Shown: positions 42,045-51,979, counted from the first letter of the stretch. The stretch is DNA of 64,000 nucleotides from CANHVK01 sp044232905 (GCA_044232905.1 JBIIKZ010000007.1:1-64000), one strand, 5' to 3'. Numbers and translations are program-made. Notes: generated by a model from the sequence alone, not told the origin.

Positions 42045-43361
42045 ATGAAAACGCTACTATTAAGTGCTGGAGCACTCCTACTTTTTACTGCTTGTAAAAG
42101 CAATAATTCAGAGATCAGATCCGATTCGAAAACAGTTGTCGAAACTACTTCGTGGATAACTCCCATCAATGCTTTACGCATTGCACCCGAAATTTTTACT
42201 TTTTCTTCGGAAGCGGATAAAATAATTGAACTCGAGACCGGAAGTAAATTATTTATACCAGCGGGCTCTTTTGTCGATAAAAACGGAACTCCAATTCACG
42301 GGGAGGTTTCATTAAACTTCAATGAGTATCATAGTTTTGGAGAAGTAATGTTATCTGGAATAACCATGAAATACGATTCTGCTGGCGTAGAACAAGATAT
42401 GATTACTGGAGGTATGTTCCGAATAGAAGCATTTCAACATGGTGAAGAATTAGAATTAGCGAAAGATAAACGAATCAACGTTGCTATTTCATCCAACACT
42501 GGTGTAGAGCGAATGAATTTTTACAAAATGAATGAGAACACGGGGGATTGGACTTATAAACAAGCAGGTACTGGTACGAAGACAAAACGCAATCTATTGG
42601 AAAACAAAGAAGAAAAAACTGAAATTATTCAAATTTCAAATTTCAACTTACTCGATATCCAAGTTAAAACAGAACATATTGCTGCTTTAAAAGGTAAAGT
42701 GATTGTTGCATGGAAAACAAAAGAAACTGTGAAAAGTGAAGTGAAAAATCGCTTGAAATTTTCAATTGTTGGTTCAGAACTTTTTGAAACTAGTGATCCA
42801 AATCAATACCGCTTGGTTATTCAAAAAAGAACAAGCGAGGAAAAAGAAAAATATGAACTTATTGTAGAACCATATTTTACCGAAGATGCGATTCGCGATT
42901 CCAAAAATGTACACGAGGAAATGGTTAAAAATATGCGCGAGATCGATGAATACAAAGAAAAAATGGAGAAAAATGAAGTGGTAAGAACGATTGAAATTGC
43001 AAGTATGGGCGTATTTAATTGGGACTATTTATATCACCGAGAAAACATTAAAGCATTAGAATGTAATCTAAATTTTCCACAAAATACAAATACAGATTTT
43101 GTGAATGTGTTTACCATATGTCCAGAAGATAATGCTTTGATAAGATTAAACTTTAAAGATCAAGGGCATTACATCTATGACCCTTCTAAACGCAACTGCA
43201 TCATTGCGATTACGAAAGACAATCGTGTGTATTACATCCCTAATTCAGAATTTCTTGCGCAAAAAGACGAGACAAAAGAATTAAAATTTGATTTTCGAAA
43301 ATCGGATGTAGTACTAACTTCCGCAGCAAATTTTGACGCTCAATTACATCGATTTATCTAA
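42045..43361 (+). CDS. Lipoprotein of unknown function
   Basis: A 438-aa protein with a lipobox ending LFTAC (lipidated Cys17). The N-terminal half contains a beta-sandwich segment with 'GSKLFIPAGSFVDKNGTPIHGEVSL' in outline and 'EVMLSGITMKYDSAGVEQDMITGGMF', a pattern I recall from Bacteroidota lipoproteins related to ZU5-like domains. The C-terminal half is beta-rich with no motif I can name. The WG-repeat gene follows 30 nt later on the same strand, so the two may act together at the cell surface. Confidence 0.72.
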   Translation: MKTLLLSAGALLLFTACKSNNSEIRSDSKTVVETTSWITPINALRIAPEIFTFSSEADKIIELETGSKLFIPAGSFVDKNGTPIHGEVSLNFNEYHSFGEVMLSGITMKYDSAGVEQDMITGGMFRIEAFQHGEELELAKDKRINVAISSNTGVERMNFYKMNENTGDWTYKQAGTGTKTKRNLLENKEEKTEIIQISNFNLLDIQVKTEHIAALKGKVIVAWKTKETVKSEVKNRLKFSIVGSELFETSDPNQYRLVIQKRTSEEKEKYELIVEPYFTEDAIRDSKNVHEEMVKNMREIDEYKEKMEKNEVVRTIEIASMGVFNWDYLYHRENIKALECNLNFPQNTNTDFVNVFTICPEDNALIRLNFKDQGHYIYDPSKRNCIIAITKDNRVYYIPNSEFLAQKDETKELKFDFRKSDVVLTSAANFDAQLHRFI

Positions 43362-43391
43362 AAAGTATGTTAACACGTAAATTCCTTTGCC

Positions 43392-46300
43392 ATGAAACGC
43401 TTTATCAACCTCTTTTTTATATCGTTACAGCTAGGCAATTTACGTGCACAAATCGTAAATTATGCGCTCCCAAAAGTGGAAAATGGTCAATGGTATATTG
43501 CACAGGGAACTAAAAAAATTAAACTGCCAAACACGTATAACTACGTAAATTATTTTGATAATACTGGGCATGCGTATTTCTGTAATGGTTCAAAATATGG
43601 AATTATTGATTCCACTGGAAAAGAAAAACTTGCCGCAAAACAATTAGAAATAATTCAATATTCTAATGGCTTGTTTCGATATGCTGTAGAAAAAGGTTAC
43701 TTACTTCATTCTTTAAAAACAAATATAAAAACTCCATGTAGTTGGTCCAAACAAATCGCAGAAAATTGGATTTATTTTAAACAAGAGGATAATTATTTCA
43801 TTTTGCATACCAATTGGAAAGAACCACTTGCGATTGTAAATGAGAACTCTATCCAAAAAACAGCGTTTAATTTTTTGTATGTACGTATGTTTGACTTGCG
43901 TTACTCCTTGTATTTACCCGATGGGAAATTATTGGAAGAAAATCCGGAAATTGTACGTGAAGAATTTGATGCACTCTATGTTAAAGGGGCTAAAAATCAT
44001 TTTATTATTAACACCAATGGAAAATTAAATCTTCCTATGGATGCAACAAACGTTCGTGTCCTACCCGATTATTTTACATACAGTTCTCAAGAAAAAGTAC
44101 ATCTGATTGATAGTGAGTCTAACCGAGAAATTTTTGTCGCAGATGGGGATGGTGTAGCACCCTTTAAAAACAAATTTTATGTTTATAAAAATAGTCGGAT
44201 TGGATTATTAGATGCAAAAGGAAAGCAAATTTTGGCACCTATTTACCGTAACTTTTATGAGTTACAAGGAAACTATGTTGTCAATCTTAATGGGAATGTT
44301 GGTTTGGTAAATGAATCGGGAGAGCAACTTATACCAGCTATTTATCAATCCATTGCACAGCAAGCAGAATTCTATAGAACTTCCTTATTTACAGGTACCA
44401 TCGGATTAATTTCGGCTGTAAATTACAAAGAACTGCTTTCACCCTATTACACTAAAATTACCACCGATGGGACATCAATACGTGCTTGGGATAATAATCG
44501 TTTGGTAATTATTGAATTAGACAAAGACCATCGTGAAAAAAATCGATTTTACTTAAACAATGTGATTTCTATGAATACCTATAAAGACAATACTAAATTA
44601 CGCTGTTTTGATCAACGCTTATTTAAAGTTGGTTGGTATTACACCAGCAAGACAACTACAAATGAAGCGCAAAAAACACGTACGACCAGTTATTTATGGG
44701 GAATTGAAGAAAATGATTCTGTTCTTGTCAAAGCGCGCTTCAAAACACCTACGTATATTGAAAACGCGAACTTTAGTCTAGTTCCATCTAAAAAATTAGA
44801 GGATAAATTAGTGACAAAACTTTTAGGGACTATCGAAATAGGAGATAATAAATTTGGTAGTGATGCTTTTAACTTCGTTCAACAAAAATCGGTCAATAGA
44901 TGTGTAATTACTGCTTTTGATAGTACGGATTTTTACACAAAGGAATATGCAAGAATTCATACTATAAAATCTTTAGGGATAATCACGAAATCTGGCGTTA
45001 CACGAGAATTGTTATTTGTCGACGATGCGTACAATGGGTATTCTCGCTATTGTCAAAGTGGGGAAGTAGAAAAAAACAACGGAAAAAAGGGGAACGTTAT
45101 TCTTCCGTCGTTTTTGAACAATGCTGGCTATCTAAAAATAGAAAACAAAACAACGAAAATTTCAAAAGGCACATGGAATTATCTTACAAAAAATGGAGAC
45201 TCCTTATTCAATGAACCATTTCTATTTGCTTCTAATTTTCGTAAAAAAACGGCGATTGTGCAACGCAAAAAAGGATATGGTGTAATTCGTGAGGATTCTG
45301 TTATTATTCCAACGGTATTTTCAAGTATTCAACGTATTTCTTCTGCGAAAGACACGCTGTTTTTAGTAAATCGGCACCGAGATTTTACACATTATTTAGA
45401 TAGTAACTTACAACTATTAGATACCAAGGCGTTTAAAATCGTAGCTACAAGTGATTCACTCATTGTCATACAACAAGGTAATAACTACCAACTTTTGTCT
45501 AGTACCAATAAAATACTAGAAACATCTACACGTATGTATTACCTGGTGAATAACCATTATGTGATGCATAAAGAAGGAAAAAATTATGTGATTAGAAATA
45601 GTAAATTAAATATTGTTGGTAACAGTGTTTTGAAACCATTAACATTCATTGATGACATGCACTTCATAGTCGAAAACCATCATCGAAATGCTGTTTTTCA
45701 TGTAAATGGAGATACGGTTATTGGTTTTGAACACAAAAATTTAGAATATTCAAATGGATTTATCCGTGCCTATGGTGAGGATGATTATATACGGATATAC
45801 AATAAAAAATTCCAAGCAATCGTTCGTAAAAAACATCATAACACGATTGATATAAAAAATGATTTTTCACAGCAACACATCGCAATTACAGTTCACCAAA
45901 AAGCCTATATCTATGACCAATCTGGTATACAAGTTACGAAAATAACTCTACAAAAAGAAGAACAAGTTTTAAAAATCTATTACAACTTAGTACTCACTTC
46001 CTTCGGGAGATTTTTAAATTTTCAAGGTCAATGTGTCAATCTAAAGAGTCTTGAAAGTGGGTATAATTCCATCGATTCAAACTATTATGTTTTTATAGAT
46101 AAATTGGATAAATGGCATATTTTAACTACATCAGGTGATTTATTACTGGAGGAAGAAGAAAAAACGGATCTAAATTATTTGGGGGAAGATGTATTTTGCT
46201 ACTATGATACAACCGATCAATTTGTGATTTTTGATTCTAGAAATAAACAAAAATATTTGTATGCAGAATCCTTTAAAGGCAAGTTTTCAGATGGATATTT

Positions 46301-46667
46301 ACTTTTAAAAATAGAAGGAAATTATGAATTTGTTGACCGTAATTTTCAAAATATTTTTCAGAAATCATTTGATGATGCATATCCCTTCCAACATGGAATG
46401 GCACCTGTAATGATCGATAAAAACTGGACATTAATAGGTAAACAAGGATTCCAAAAAGCACTTCCCACATATAATCACATTGAAAAAAAAGGAGTTAACT
46501 TATACAGTATTGAAACACATAATTTTTTTGGAATTTACGATTCTCACGGGAAGGTAATCATTGAACCAACGTATTTGAGTATTCATTTTTTAGACGCTGG
46601 AATTATCCAAGCAACCAAATTAGGTGTCATCGATTATTATACGATTGACGGAAGAAAACTAGAATAA
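43392..46667 (+). CDS. Large WG-repeat protein
   Basis: A 1091-aa exported protein with a signal peptide (cleavage near GNLRAQ, residue 20). It is built from many degenerate WG-type repeats such as 'SKYGIIDSTGKEKLAAKQ', 'SRIGLLDAKGKQILAPIYRN' and 'GNVGLVNESGEQLIPAIYQS', spaced through the whole length and again near the C-terminus ('NFFGIYDSHGKVIIEPTYL'). Such proteins are probably beta-propeller- or solenoid-like binding proteins; no enzymatic function is known. It converges with the C39 exporter gene, leaving only 12 nt between stop codons. Confidence 0.85.
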   Translation: MKRFINLFFISLQLGNLRAQIVNYALPKVENGQWYIAQGTKKIKLPNTYNYVNYFDNTGHAYFCNGSKYGIIDSTGKEKLAAKQLEIIQYSNGLFRYAVEKGYLLHSLKTNIKTPCSWSKQIAENWIYFKQEDNYFILHTNWKEPLAIVNENSIQKTAFNFLYVRMFDLRYSLYLPDGKLLEENPEIVREEFDALYVKGAKNHFIINTNGKLNLPMDATNVRVLPDYFTYSSQEKVHLIDSESNREIFVADGDGVAPFKNKFYVYKNSRIGLLDAKGKQILAPIYRNFYELQGNYVVNLNGNVGLVNESGEQLIPAIYQSIAQQAEFYRTSLFTGTIGLISAVNYKELLSPYYTKITTDGTSIRAWDNNRLVIIELDKDHREKNRFYLNNVISMNTYKDNTKLRCFDQRLFKVGWYYTSKTTTNEAQKTRTTSYLWGIEENDSVLVKARFKTPTYIENANFSLVPSKKLEDKLVTKLLGTIEIGDNKFGSDAFNFVQQKSVNRCVITAFDSTDFYTKEYARIHTIKSLGIITKSGVTRELLFVDDAYNGYSRYCQSGEVEKNNGKKGNVILPSFLNNAGYLKIENKTTKISKGTWNYLTKNGDSLFNEPFLFASNFRKKTAIVQRKKGYGVIREDSVIIPTVFSSIQRISSAKDTLFLVNRHRDFTHYLDSNLQLLDTKAFKIVATSDSLIVIQQGNNYQLLSSTNKILETSTRMYYLVNNHYVMHKEGKNYVIRNSKLNIVGNSVLKPLTFIDDMHFIVENHHRNAVFHVNGDTVIGFEHKNLEYSNGFIRAYGEDDYIRIYNKKFQAIVRKKHHNTIDIKNDFSQQHIAITVHQKAYIYDQSGIQVTKITLQKEEQVLKIYYNLVLTSFGRFLNFQGQCVNLKSLESGYNSIDSNYYVFIDKLDKWHILTTSGDLLLEEEEKTDLNYLGEDVFCYYDTTDQFVIFDSRNKQKYLYAESFKGKFSDGYLLLKIEGNYEFVDRNFQNIFQKSFDDAYPFQHGMAPVMIDKNWTLIGKQGFQKALPTYNHIEKKGVNLYSIETHNFFGIYDSHGKVIIEPTYLSIHFLDAGIIQATKLGVIDYYTIDGRKLE

Positions 46668-46679
46668 ACGAAGGGAATG

Positions 46680-48860
46680 TTAGGATAACTGATTTTTAAC
46701 CAAGGAATAATATTTTCCTTTTTTTGTGAGTAGTTCTAAATGTGTTCCCTGTTCTACGAGTTGCCCTTTGTCTAAAACTACAATTGTATCTGCATTTTTG
46801 ATGGTGCTTAATCGATGTGCAACTAATATAACGGTTTGTTGTCTAAAATGCGCGTAAATATTTTGCATAATTAATGCCTCGTTTTCTGTGTCCAAAGCGG
46901 AAGTTGCTTCATCAAAAATAAAATATGCTGCTTTTTTATACACCGCACGCGCAATTAATATCCGTTGACATTGTCCACCGCTTAATTGCATGCCATTTTT
47001 CCCGATTTTTGTTTGCAAATTACCACGTAGATTATGTTCTAGAAATGCAGCTAAATTAGCGATTTTAATCGCATTTTGGAAGCGAATTTGATCGATATAA
47101 TCTTCTTCCATTGTAATGTTGTACAAAAAAGTGTGATCGAAAATATATCCATTTTGCATGACCGTGGATATATTGGCACGAAGTTCTTTAGGCGAAATTG
47201 TACTTAAGGTATGCTTTCCAAAGTGCACCTCACCTTCATATTCTGGATAATAGCCCAATAACAATCGGAGTAAAGTTGTTTTTCCACTTCCGCTCTCCCC
47301 GACAATTGCGGTTGTTTTTCCTTTTTCTATACAGAGATTCAACGCTTGAATACTTGGATTAATTTGTCCAAAATAACGAAAATTAAAATTTTTAAACTGA
47401 ATATTTCCCGGAGTAAACATTCGGTTTGATAGGGTTTCTGACTCTTCCTTTAAGGCTTGAATACTCCATAAACGATGCATGCTCAATTTTGCATCTTGGT
47501 ATGCATGTGCAAATGCAAGAATTTGATTTAAAGGCTGATTTGTTTGACCAAGCACAAAAGACAAACTTAATAATCCGCCAAATGAAAGTTGATTACTCAT
47601 TACTAATTTGGCAGCTAAAAAGGTGATTAAAATATTTTTACCGTGCTGGAAAAAGGAATAACCCAACGATTGATACATATCAATTTTAGTACGGTTAAGG
47701 GTTAATTCATGTGATTCTTGTTGTGTTTTGAACCAGGATTTTTGCTGTTGATTTTCCACCTCAAACAATTTCACTTCTTGTATACCACCTACAATTTCAT
47801 GTAATTTATTTTGACTTTCAACATGTTTTTGAAACTGTAAATATTCTATCTTTTTTCGAGATGCTTGAAAAAAATACATCCAAACAATTCCGAAAATTAC
47901 ACTTAAAATAAAAATACAAAAAATTGAAATCCCATACATCCATACTACGAATGAGTAAATACACACATTGGTTAAGGAGAACAAAGTAGTCACTAAATCG
48001 GATGTTAAAAACTCTTCTAATCGTTTATGGTCTTGTATCCGTTGTGCTAAATCTCCATACGATTTTGAATCAAAAAAACGCATGGGTAATTTAAATAATT
48101 TGACTAAAAAATCGTTTATTAGAGCTAATCCTATTTTACCGGAAAGGTAGGTCGTAATCCAAGTTCTTATAAATGCAAGGATAGAATCTCCAATGAATAA
48201 ACCAATTTGGGCGAAAAACAAAAGAAATAACAAATGTACATCCTTAAACTTAATTGCTTTATCTACAATTAATTGAGTAACATAAGGAACAAGTAATGTA
48301 ATCATACTCGAAAGGAGCATAACACCAATTAATTGTAAAAATTTCATTTTATTTGTTACAATATATTTGGCGGCATTTTTAGAAATCCGATATTTCCCTT
48401 GTTCAGTTCTTTGCTCTTCAAAATTTTCGCTTTTACAAAAAAGCATCGCATATCCAAAATCTTCCTCTTGTTTTAAAAAATGCTTTTCGAATTCATTTTT
48501 TGTGACTTTATATTTTTTAAAAGCAGGATCTGCAATAAAATAATGTTTTAGTCGACCTACTTTTTGAACCTTATATAAAACCACAAAATGATTGTTGTTC
48601 CAATGTACAATACAAGGCAATGTCTCCTCCGAAAAATCATCCACAGCGATCCGAATTGCATTAGTCGACAAACCTAACTGCTTTGCAGCGTTTGACAAAC
48701 TACTAAAATCGACACCTCGGATAGACTTTTGGCAAAGTTCATTTAAATATTCTAAAGAATACCTGGTGCCGAAATGGCGCGTAATCATAGACAAACATGC
48801 AGTGCCGCAATCGGTACTATCCATTTGTCGGATCAATTTGATTTTTCGAGAGGAGAACAT
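46680..48860 (-). CDS. Peptidase-containing ABC transporter (C39 double-glycine exporter)
   Basis: A 726-aa PCAT-type exporter that cleaves a Gly-Gly leader and exports the peptide. The N-terminal C39 peptidase (about 1-145) has its Cys18 (STDCGTACLSM), His91 (WNNNHFVV) and Asp111 (FIADP), with Gln12 as oxyanion residue. A six-helix membrane domain follows (about 165-450), then the ATPase with GESGSGKTT, LSGGQCQR and FIFDEATSALD. It lies 103 nt downstream of two genes encoding peptides with exactly the leader type it would process. No HlyD-type adaptor gene is seen beside it. Confidence 0.95.
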   Translation of the reverse strand: MFSSRKIKLIRQMDSTDCGTACLSMITRHFGTRYSLEYLNELCQKSIRGVDFSSLSNAAKQLGLSTNAIRIAVDDFSEETLPCIVHWNNNHFVVLYKVQKVGRLKHYFIADPAFKKYKVTKNEFEKHFLKQEEDFGYAMLFCKSENFEEQRTEQGKYRISKNAAKYIVTNKMKFLQLIGVMLLSSMITLLVPYVTQLIVDKAIKFKDVHLLFLLFFAQIGLFIGDSILAFIRTWITTYLSGKIGLALINDFLVKLFKLPMRFFDSKSYGDLAQRIQDHKRLEEFLTSDLVTTLFSLTNVCIYSFVVWMYGISIFCIFILSVIFGIVWMYFFQASRKKIEYLQFQKHVESQNKLHEIVGGIQEVKLFEVENQQQKSWFKTQQESHELTLNRTKIDMYQSLGYSFFQHGKNILITFLAAKLVMSNQLSFGGLLSLSFVLGQTNQPLNQILAFAHAYQDAKLSMHRLWSIQALKEESETLSNRMFTPGNIQFKNFNFRYFGQINPSIQALNLCIEKGKTTAIVGESGSGKTTLLRLLLGYYPEYEGEVHFGKHTLSTISPKELRANISTVMQNGYIFDHTFLYNITMEEDYIDQIRFQNAIKIANLAAFLEHNLRGNLQTKIGKNGMQLSGGQCQRILIARAVYKKAAYFIFDEATSALDTENEALIMQNIYAHFRQQTVILVAHRLSTIKNADTIVVLDKGQLVEQGTHLELLTKKGKYYSLVKNQLS

Positions 48861-48963
48861 TGGGTATTAATTGAAGAGAAGCAAGGATAAGTCTGTGAAA
48901 ATTTAATACAGGAGAAAACTCCGTTGTTGTAATTAATAAGCCTTACTTCTCTAGTTGAAAAAA

Positions 48964-49143
48964 TTAAAATTTGAAATTAAAAATCTCGAATTTAATTACG
49001 ATTGTATTTCCATCTCCAACAAAAACAGTCGATTTAGGCTTCGTAGTTGCTGTTGTTTTTGGTTTCGGAATTGTATCTTCCCCTCCGATAATTCTTACTT
49101 GTTCGTCTAACGAAATAGTTGTAAATGTTAATTCATTTTTCAT
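48964..49143 (-). CDS. Double-glycine leader peptide A (59 aa), candidate exporter substrate
   Basis: ATG at 49141-49143, TAA at 48964-48966. The leader MKNELTFTTISLDEQVRIIGG (residues 1-21, shown split as MKNELTFTTIS + LDEQVRIIGG) ends in Gly20-Gly21. The 38-residue core begins ED, has PKPK at 26-29, many Thr residues, and a hydrophobic end FNFKF. Aligned with peptide B it is identical at leader positions 1-3, 10, 13, 15, 18, 20 and 21, and at P26-K27-P28. There is no Cys. The gene sits between peptide B and the C39 exporter on the same strand. Bacteriocin, signal peptide or surface factor are all possible. Confidence 0.82.
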   Translation of the reverse strand: MKNELTFTTISLDEQVRIIGGEDTIPKPKTTATTKPKSTVFVGDGNTIVIKFEIFNFKF

Positions 49144-49210
49144 TTTTATACACTTTAAATTATTTTAACTAGTTCATTCAAGTTTATACACATTCAATGT
49201 TTATGGTGTT

Positions 49211-49254
49211 GATGTACATCGGTTATCAAAGTCGACTTAAGGCCCTACGACTTT
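49211..49254 (-). promoter_or_regulatory. Palindrome-hairpin element upstream of peptide A
   Basis: A perfect 10-bp palindrome GATGTACATC (49211-49220) lies 7 bp from arms AAAGTCG (49228-49234) and CGACTTT (49248-49254), with GGCCC in the loop. A matching copy precedes peptide B. It is located between the peptide B stop and the peptide A start, so it could act as an operator, an RNA processing site or an attenuator. Confidence 0.7.
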
Positions 49255-49285
49255 AATGCGATGGTTTTTTTACTTTAATTCTAAA

Positions 49286-49456
49286 TTAGAAATTAAATAA
49301 AATTGGTACTACAGGAATCGTTGGAGTAGGTTTCATTCCATCTTTAAACTGCTCGATGATTGATTTAGGTCTTGGTTTTGGACCAATTTCAACACCGCCC
49401 ATAATTTTTCCTTGCACATCTATTGTGATAGATGCAGTGATTTTCTGATTTTTCAT
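49286..49456 (-). CDS. Double-glycine leader peptide B (56 aa), candidate exporter substrate
   Basis: ATG at 49454-49456, TAA at 49286-49288. The 21-residue leader (MKNQKITASIT + IDVQGKIMGG) ends at Gly20-Gly21, the same length as in peptide A. The 35-residue core begins VEIG, is rich in Pro and Lys (PKPRPKS at 26-32, then PTPTIPVVP) and ends LFNF. No Cys is present, and no modification enzyme is encoded nearby, so an unmodified peptide is likely. It follows the outer-membrane receptor gene by 126 nt, with the first palindrome-hairpin element in between. Confidence 0.82.
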   Translation of the reverse strand: MKNQKITASITIDVQGKIMGGVEIGPKPRPKSIIEQFKDGMKPTPTIPVVPILFNF

Positions 49457-49521
49457 CTTTGTAAATTTTACTTATGTTTCTATCCAGCTAACAATTCTTG
49501 CTGCTAATTACTTTTTATTTT

Positions 49522-49562
49522 GATGTACATCTTCTTTAAAGTCTTCTTGGGCCTTCGACTTT
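49522..49562 (-). promoter_or_regulatory. Palindrome-hairpin element upstream of peptide B
   Basis: GATGTACATC (49522-49531) lies 6 bp from arms AAAGTC (49538-49543) and GACTTT (49557-49562), with GGGCC in the loop. It has the same order, spacing and orientation as the copy at 49211-49254. Confidence 0.7.
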
Positions 49563-49582
49563 AATACTATAATACGTGATAA

Positions 49583-51952
49583 TTATTCTGTTTTTGATCG
49601 TTCGATTTCTTCTTCGTTTTTAATAGATTTATCCTCAATTTGCACTTTCTTATTTCCAAAATTATAGGTCAATGAAAAACGAACAGATTGATTATCATTA
49701 TAATTAATAACATCCAACAATACACCATTGGAATACATTTTCATTAACGGTTTCATCGATTGGAAAATATCATTGAAAGTCAAACCAACTACAAATTTCC
49801 TGTTTTTTGTGCGATACATTAACCCTGAATTCACGCCATAATAGGATTCTACATTTACAATTCCTGTTGTGGATGGAAATGCATAAGAACCACTCAAGAT
49901 TACACTCAACCCTTTTTTTGGTGTTTTTATTTGGTTAGACACCATTAAATTTGCACTAAAACCTTCTAACTTTGAGTAGGTAATCGTTGAATTTGAATAC
50001 GCTTTTGAATATCCTACATTACACTGAACATCTGATTGTACCCATGTGTTTTTATAGGAATACGCCAGATTTAAGGTGTAATAATCATATGATAAAAAAT
50101 TAAAATACGTGTAAACTTGTTTATTCGTTGCTACATCCACAACTGGTATTTGTCCGTAAGCATCGGTGGTGTGGTTTAATCCAAAAGTAGAGGAGAATTT
50201 ATCTTTATACATAAAATACAATTCATAATTCCCAGTATAGGAAGGACGTAAAAAAGGATTACCAATGGCATATTGATTCGCATTGACATAAAAACGAAAT
50301 GGATTTAATTGCGCATAATCAGGTCTATCTAATCGTTTTGCATAATTAAACCCTATATACACCTCTTCCTGAAGCGTATAATTAACATATACCGTTGGGA
50401 AAAGTTTTAAGTACGTGTAATTAATATCTTTGTTATACGAGAATGAATAACTCTTTATCATAGAATTTTCTGCCCTTAAACCTAATTGTAATTCCCATTT
50501 GTCAAGCGATTTTGACCCTGAAAAATATAAGGCTTGTATATTTTCGGTATAACGAAACTTGTCGTTTTCTGTTAAGGTCGTTACTGTATTAAACTGATTT
50601 ACATTACTAAATTCATTCATATTTACAATGGAACTTATACGACCACCAAAATTTAAATTGAACTTTTCAAAGGGAAGTTCTACGTCAACATCCAAAGAAT
50701 GCGAATAAATATTTTGTTTACTCGCAGAATTTATCGTTGACAACAAATTAGGCGACATAAAATAATGTGTTCTACTATCTAAATTACGTCCTCGATGTTG
50801 ATCATACACAAAATAATTATAATCAATCGCTATTTTTTTTCCTAAAGTGTCTAAAATATGTGTAAAGTTTAAACCGGAATTCATCGAAACCATTCGTGAT
50901 GAACCATCTCCAATCGAATTGGTAATTGAATCATTTAAACCATTTTTGGAATAGTTAATTTGCGAGGTGTTTTGAAGCAATTGTTCCGATGTATTCACCT
51001 GATTAGAAAGTATAAACTTTGATTTTTCATTCAACTTATATGTAAAATCCAAATTATTATTTATTCCATTATTCCCTGACTTTCCTATCAATGCCATTTT
51101 GTTGGAAGAGGATGGGAACTGAGAATTTACATTATTGAGTTTTTGTTGCTTGTTTTGACTTACTCCTAAACGATCTTTAATACTAAACTTGCCTTTGTTA
51201 TAATTAATTCCTGCACCTAATGTTTCCGACCAATAGGTATTTCGAGTAACTCCAGTTGTGACATCCCCACTATATCCTTTTTTTAAAACCGTTTTTAGTA
51301 CGATGTTAATTATACCGGATGAACCTTCTGCCTGGTATTTCGCTGGTGGTGTAGTAATTACCTCTATCCGCGAAACATCATCGCTTGGGACAGTGTATAA
51401 ATAATTAATTAAGTCCTCACCTCCTAACTGCAATACTTGATCGTCGACATAAATAATGGCTTCCCCTTTTCCTAAAATTGAAACTGTGTAATCATCGACT
51501 TTAACTCCAGGAGTCATCGCTAATAAATTATATAAGGTATTACCATAGGAAATCAATGAATTCTCCACATGAAACACCATACGATCCGCCTTTCGCTTAA
51601 ACACTGGTTTTCTATTATTAATCTTTGCAGCCTCCAACTGTTTGGACTTCACCATCTCAATCACAATGGTAGTATCCCTAGATATCATAGCAACTTGTTC
51701 TGTAACCACTCCATATTGAGAAACTTTAAACGAATATTCTCCTGCAACAACGGATTGGAACACACAAATTCCGGTACTGTCTGTATATAGTGTTTTAAAA
51801 AAAGTATCTTGCTGAATCAATGAAACCGTTGTCATTTCCATACCTCGACCTTTAAAATCTATAATCTTGGTTGTAACCTTAAACTGTGCATGAACCTTTG
51901 TTACATGGAGACAAGAAATAATAAAAAGGAATAAATAGAAGTACTTTTTCAT
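49583..51952 (-). CDS. Outer-membrane TonB-type beta-barrel protein of the peptide-export locus
   Basis: A 789-aa protein with a signal peptide (cleavage near KVHAQ, residue 23). It has a carboxypeptidase-regulatory-like domain (about 24-110), a plug-like region with 'LLAMTPGVKVDDYTVSILGKGEAIIYVDD' in outline and 'RIEVITTPPAKYQAEGSSGIINIVLK', then a long barrel of the OMP_b-brl_3 type. It is the first gene of the group receptor-peptide B-peptide A-C39 exporter. Its role could be passage of the peptides across the outer membrane, their re-uptake, or self-protection; the sequence does not decide. A full promoter lies upstream (51980-52011). Confidence 0.88.
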   Translation of the reverse strand: MKKYFYLFLFIISCLHVTKVHAQFKVTTKIIDFKGRGMEMTTVSLIQQDTFFKTLYTDSTGICVFQSVVAGEYSFKVSQYGVVTEQVAMISRDTTIVIEMVKSKQLEAAKINNRKPVFKRKADRMVFHVENSLISYGNTLYNLLAMTPGVKVDDYTVSILGKGEAIIYVDDQVLQLGGEDLINYLYTVPSDDVSRIEVITTPPAKYQAEGSSGIINIVLKTVLKKGYSGDVTTGVTRNTYWSETLGAGINYNKGKFSIKDRLGVSQNKQQKLNNVNSQFPSSSNKMALIGKSGNNGINNNLDFTYKLNEKSKFILSNQVNTSEQLLQNTSQINYSKNGLNDSITNSIGDGSSRMVSMNSGLNFTHILDTLGKKIAIDYNYFVYDQHRGRNLDSRTHYFMSPNLLSTINSASKQNIYSHSLDVDVELPFEKFNLNFGGRISSIVNMNEFSNVNQFNTVTTLTENDKFRYTENIQALYFSGSKSLDKWELQLGLRAENSMIKSYSFSYNKDINYTYLKLFPTVYVNYTLQEEVYIGFNYAKRLDRPDYAQLNPFRFYVNANQYAIGNPFLRPSYTGNYELYFMYKDKFSSTFGLNHTTDAYGQIPVVDVATNKQVYTYFNFLSYDYYTLNLAYSYKNTWVQSDVQCNVGYSKAYSNSTITYSKLEGFSANLMVSNQIKTPKKGLSVILSGSYAFPSTTGIVNVESYYGVNSGLMYRTKNRKFVVGLTFNDIFQSMKPLMKMYSNGVLLDVINYNDNQSVRFSLTYNFGNKKVQIEDKSIKNEEEIERSKTE

Positions 51953-51979
51953 CTGTATTTTTCGTTTATTTTTCTAAGA

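Noticed and set aside
48971..49168. 65-aa plus-strand ORF
   Set aside because: It is the antisense reading of peptide A; the minus-strand ORF has the Gly-Gly leader, the matching upstream element and the right strand.
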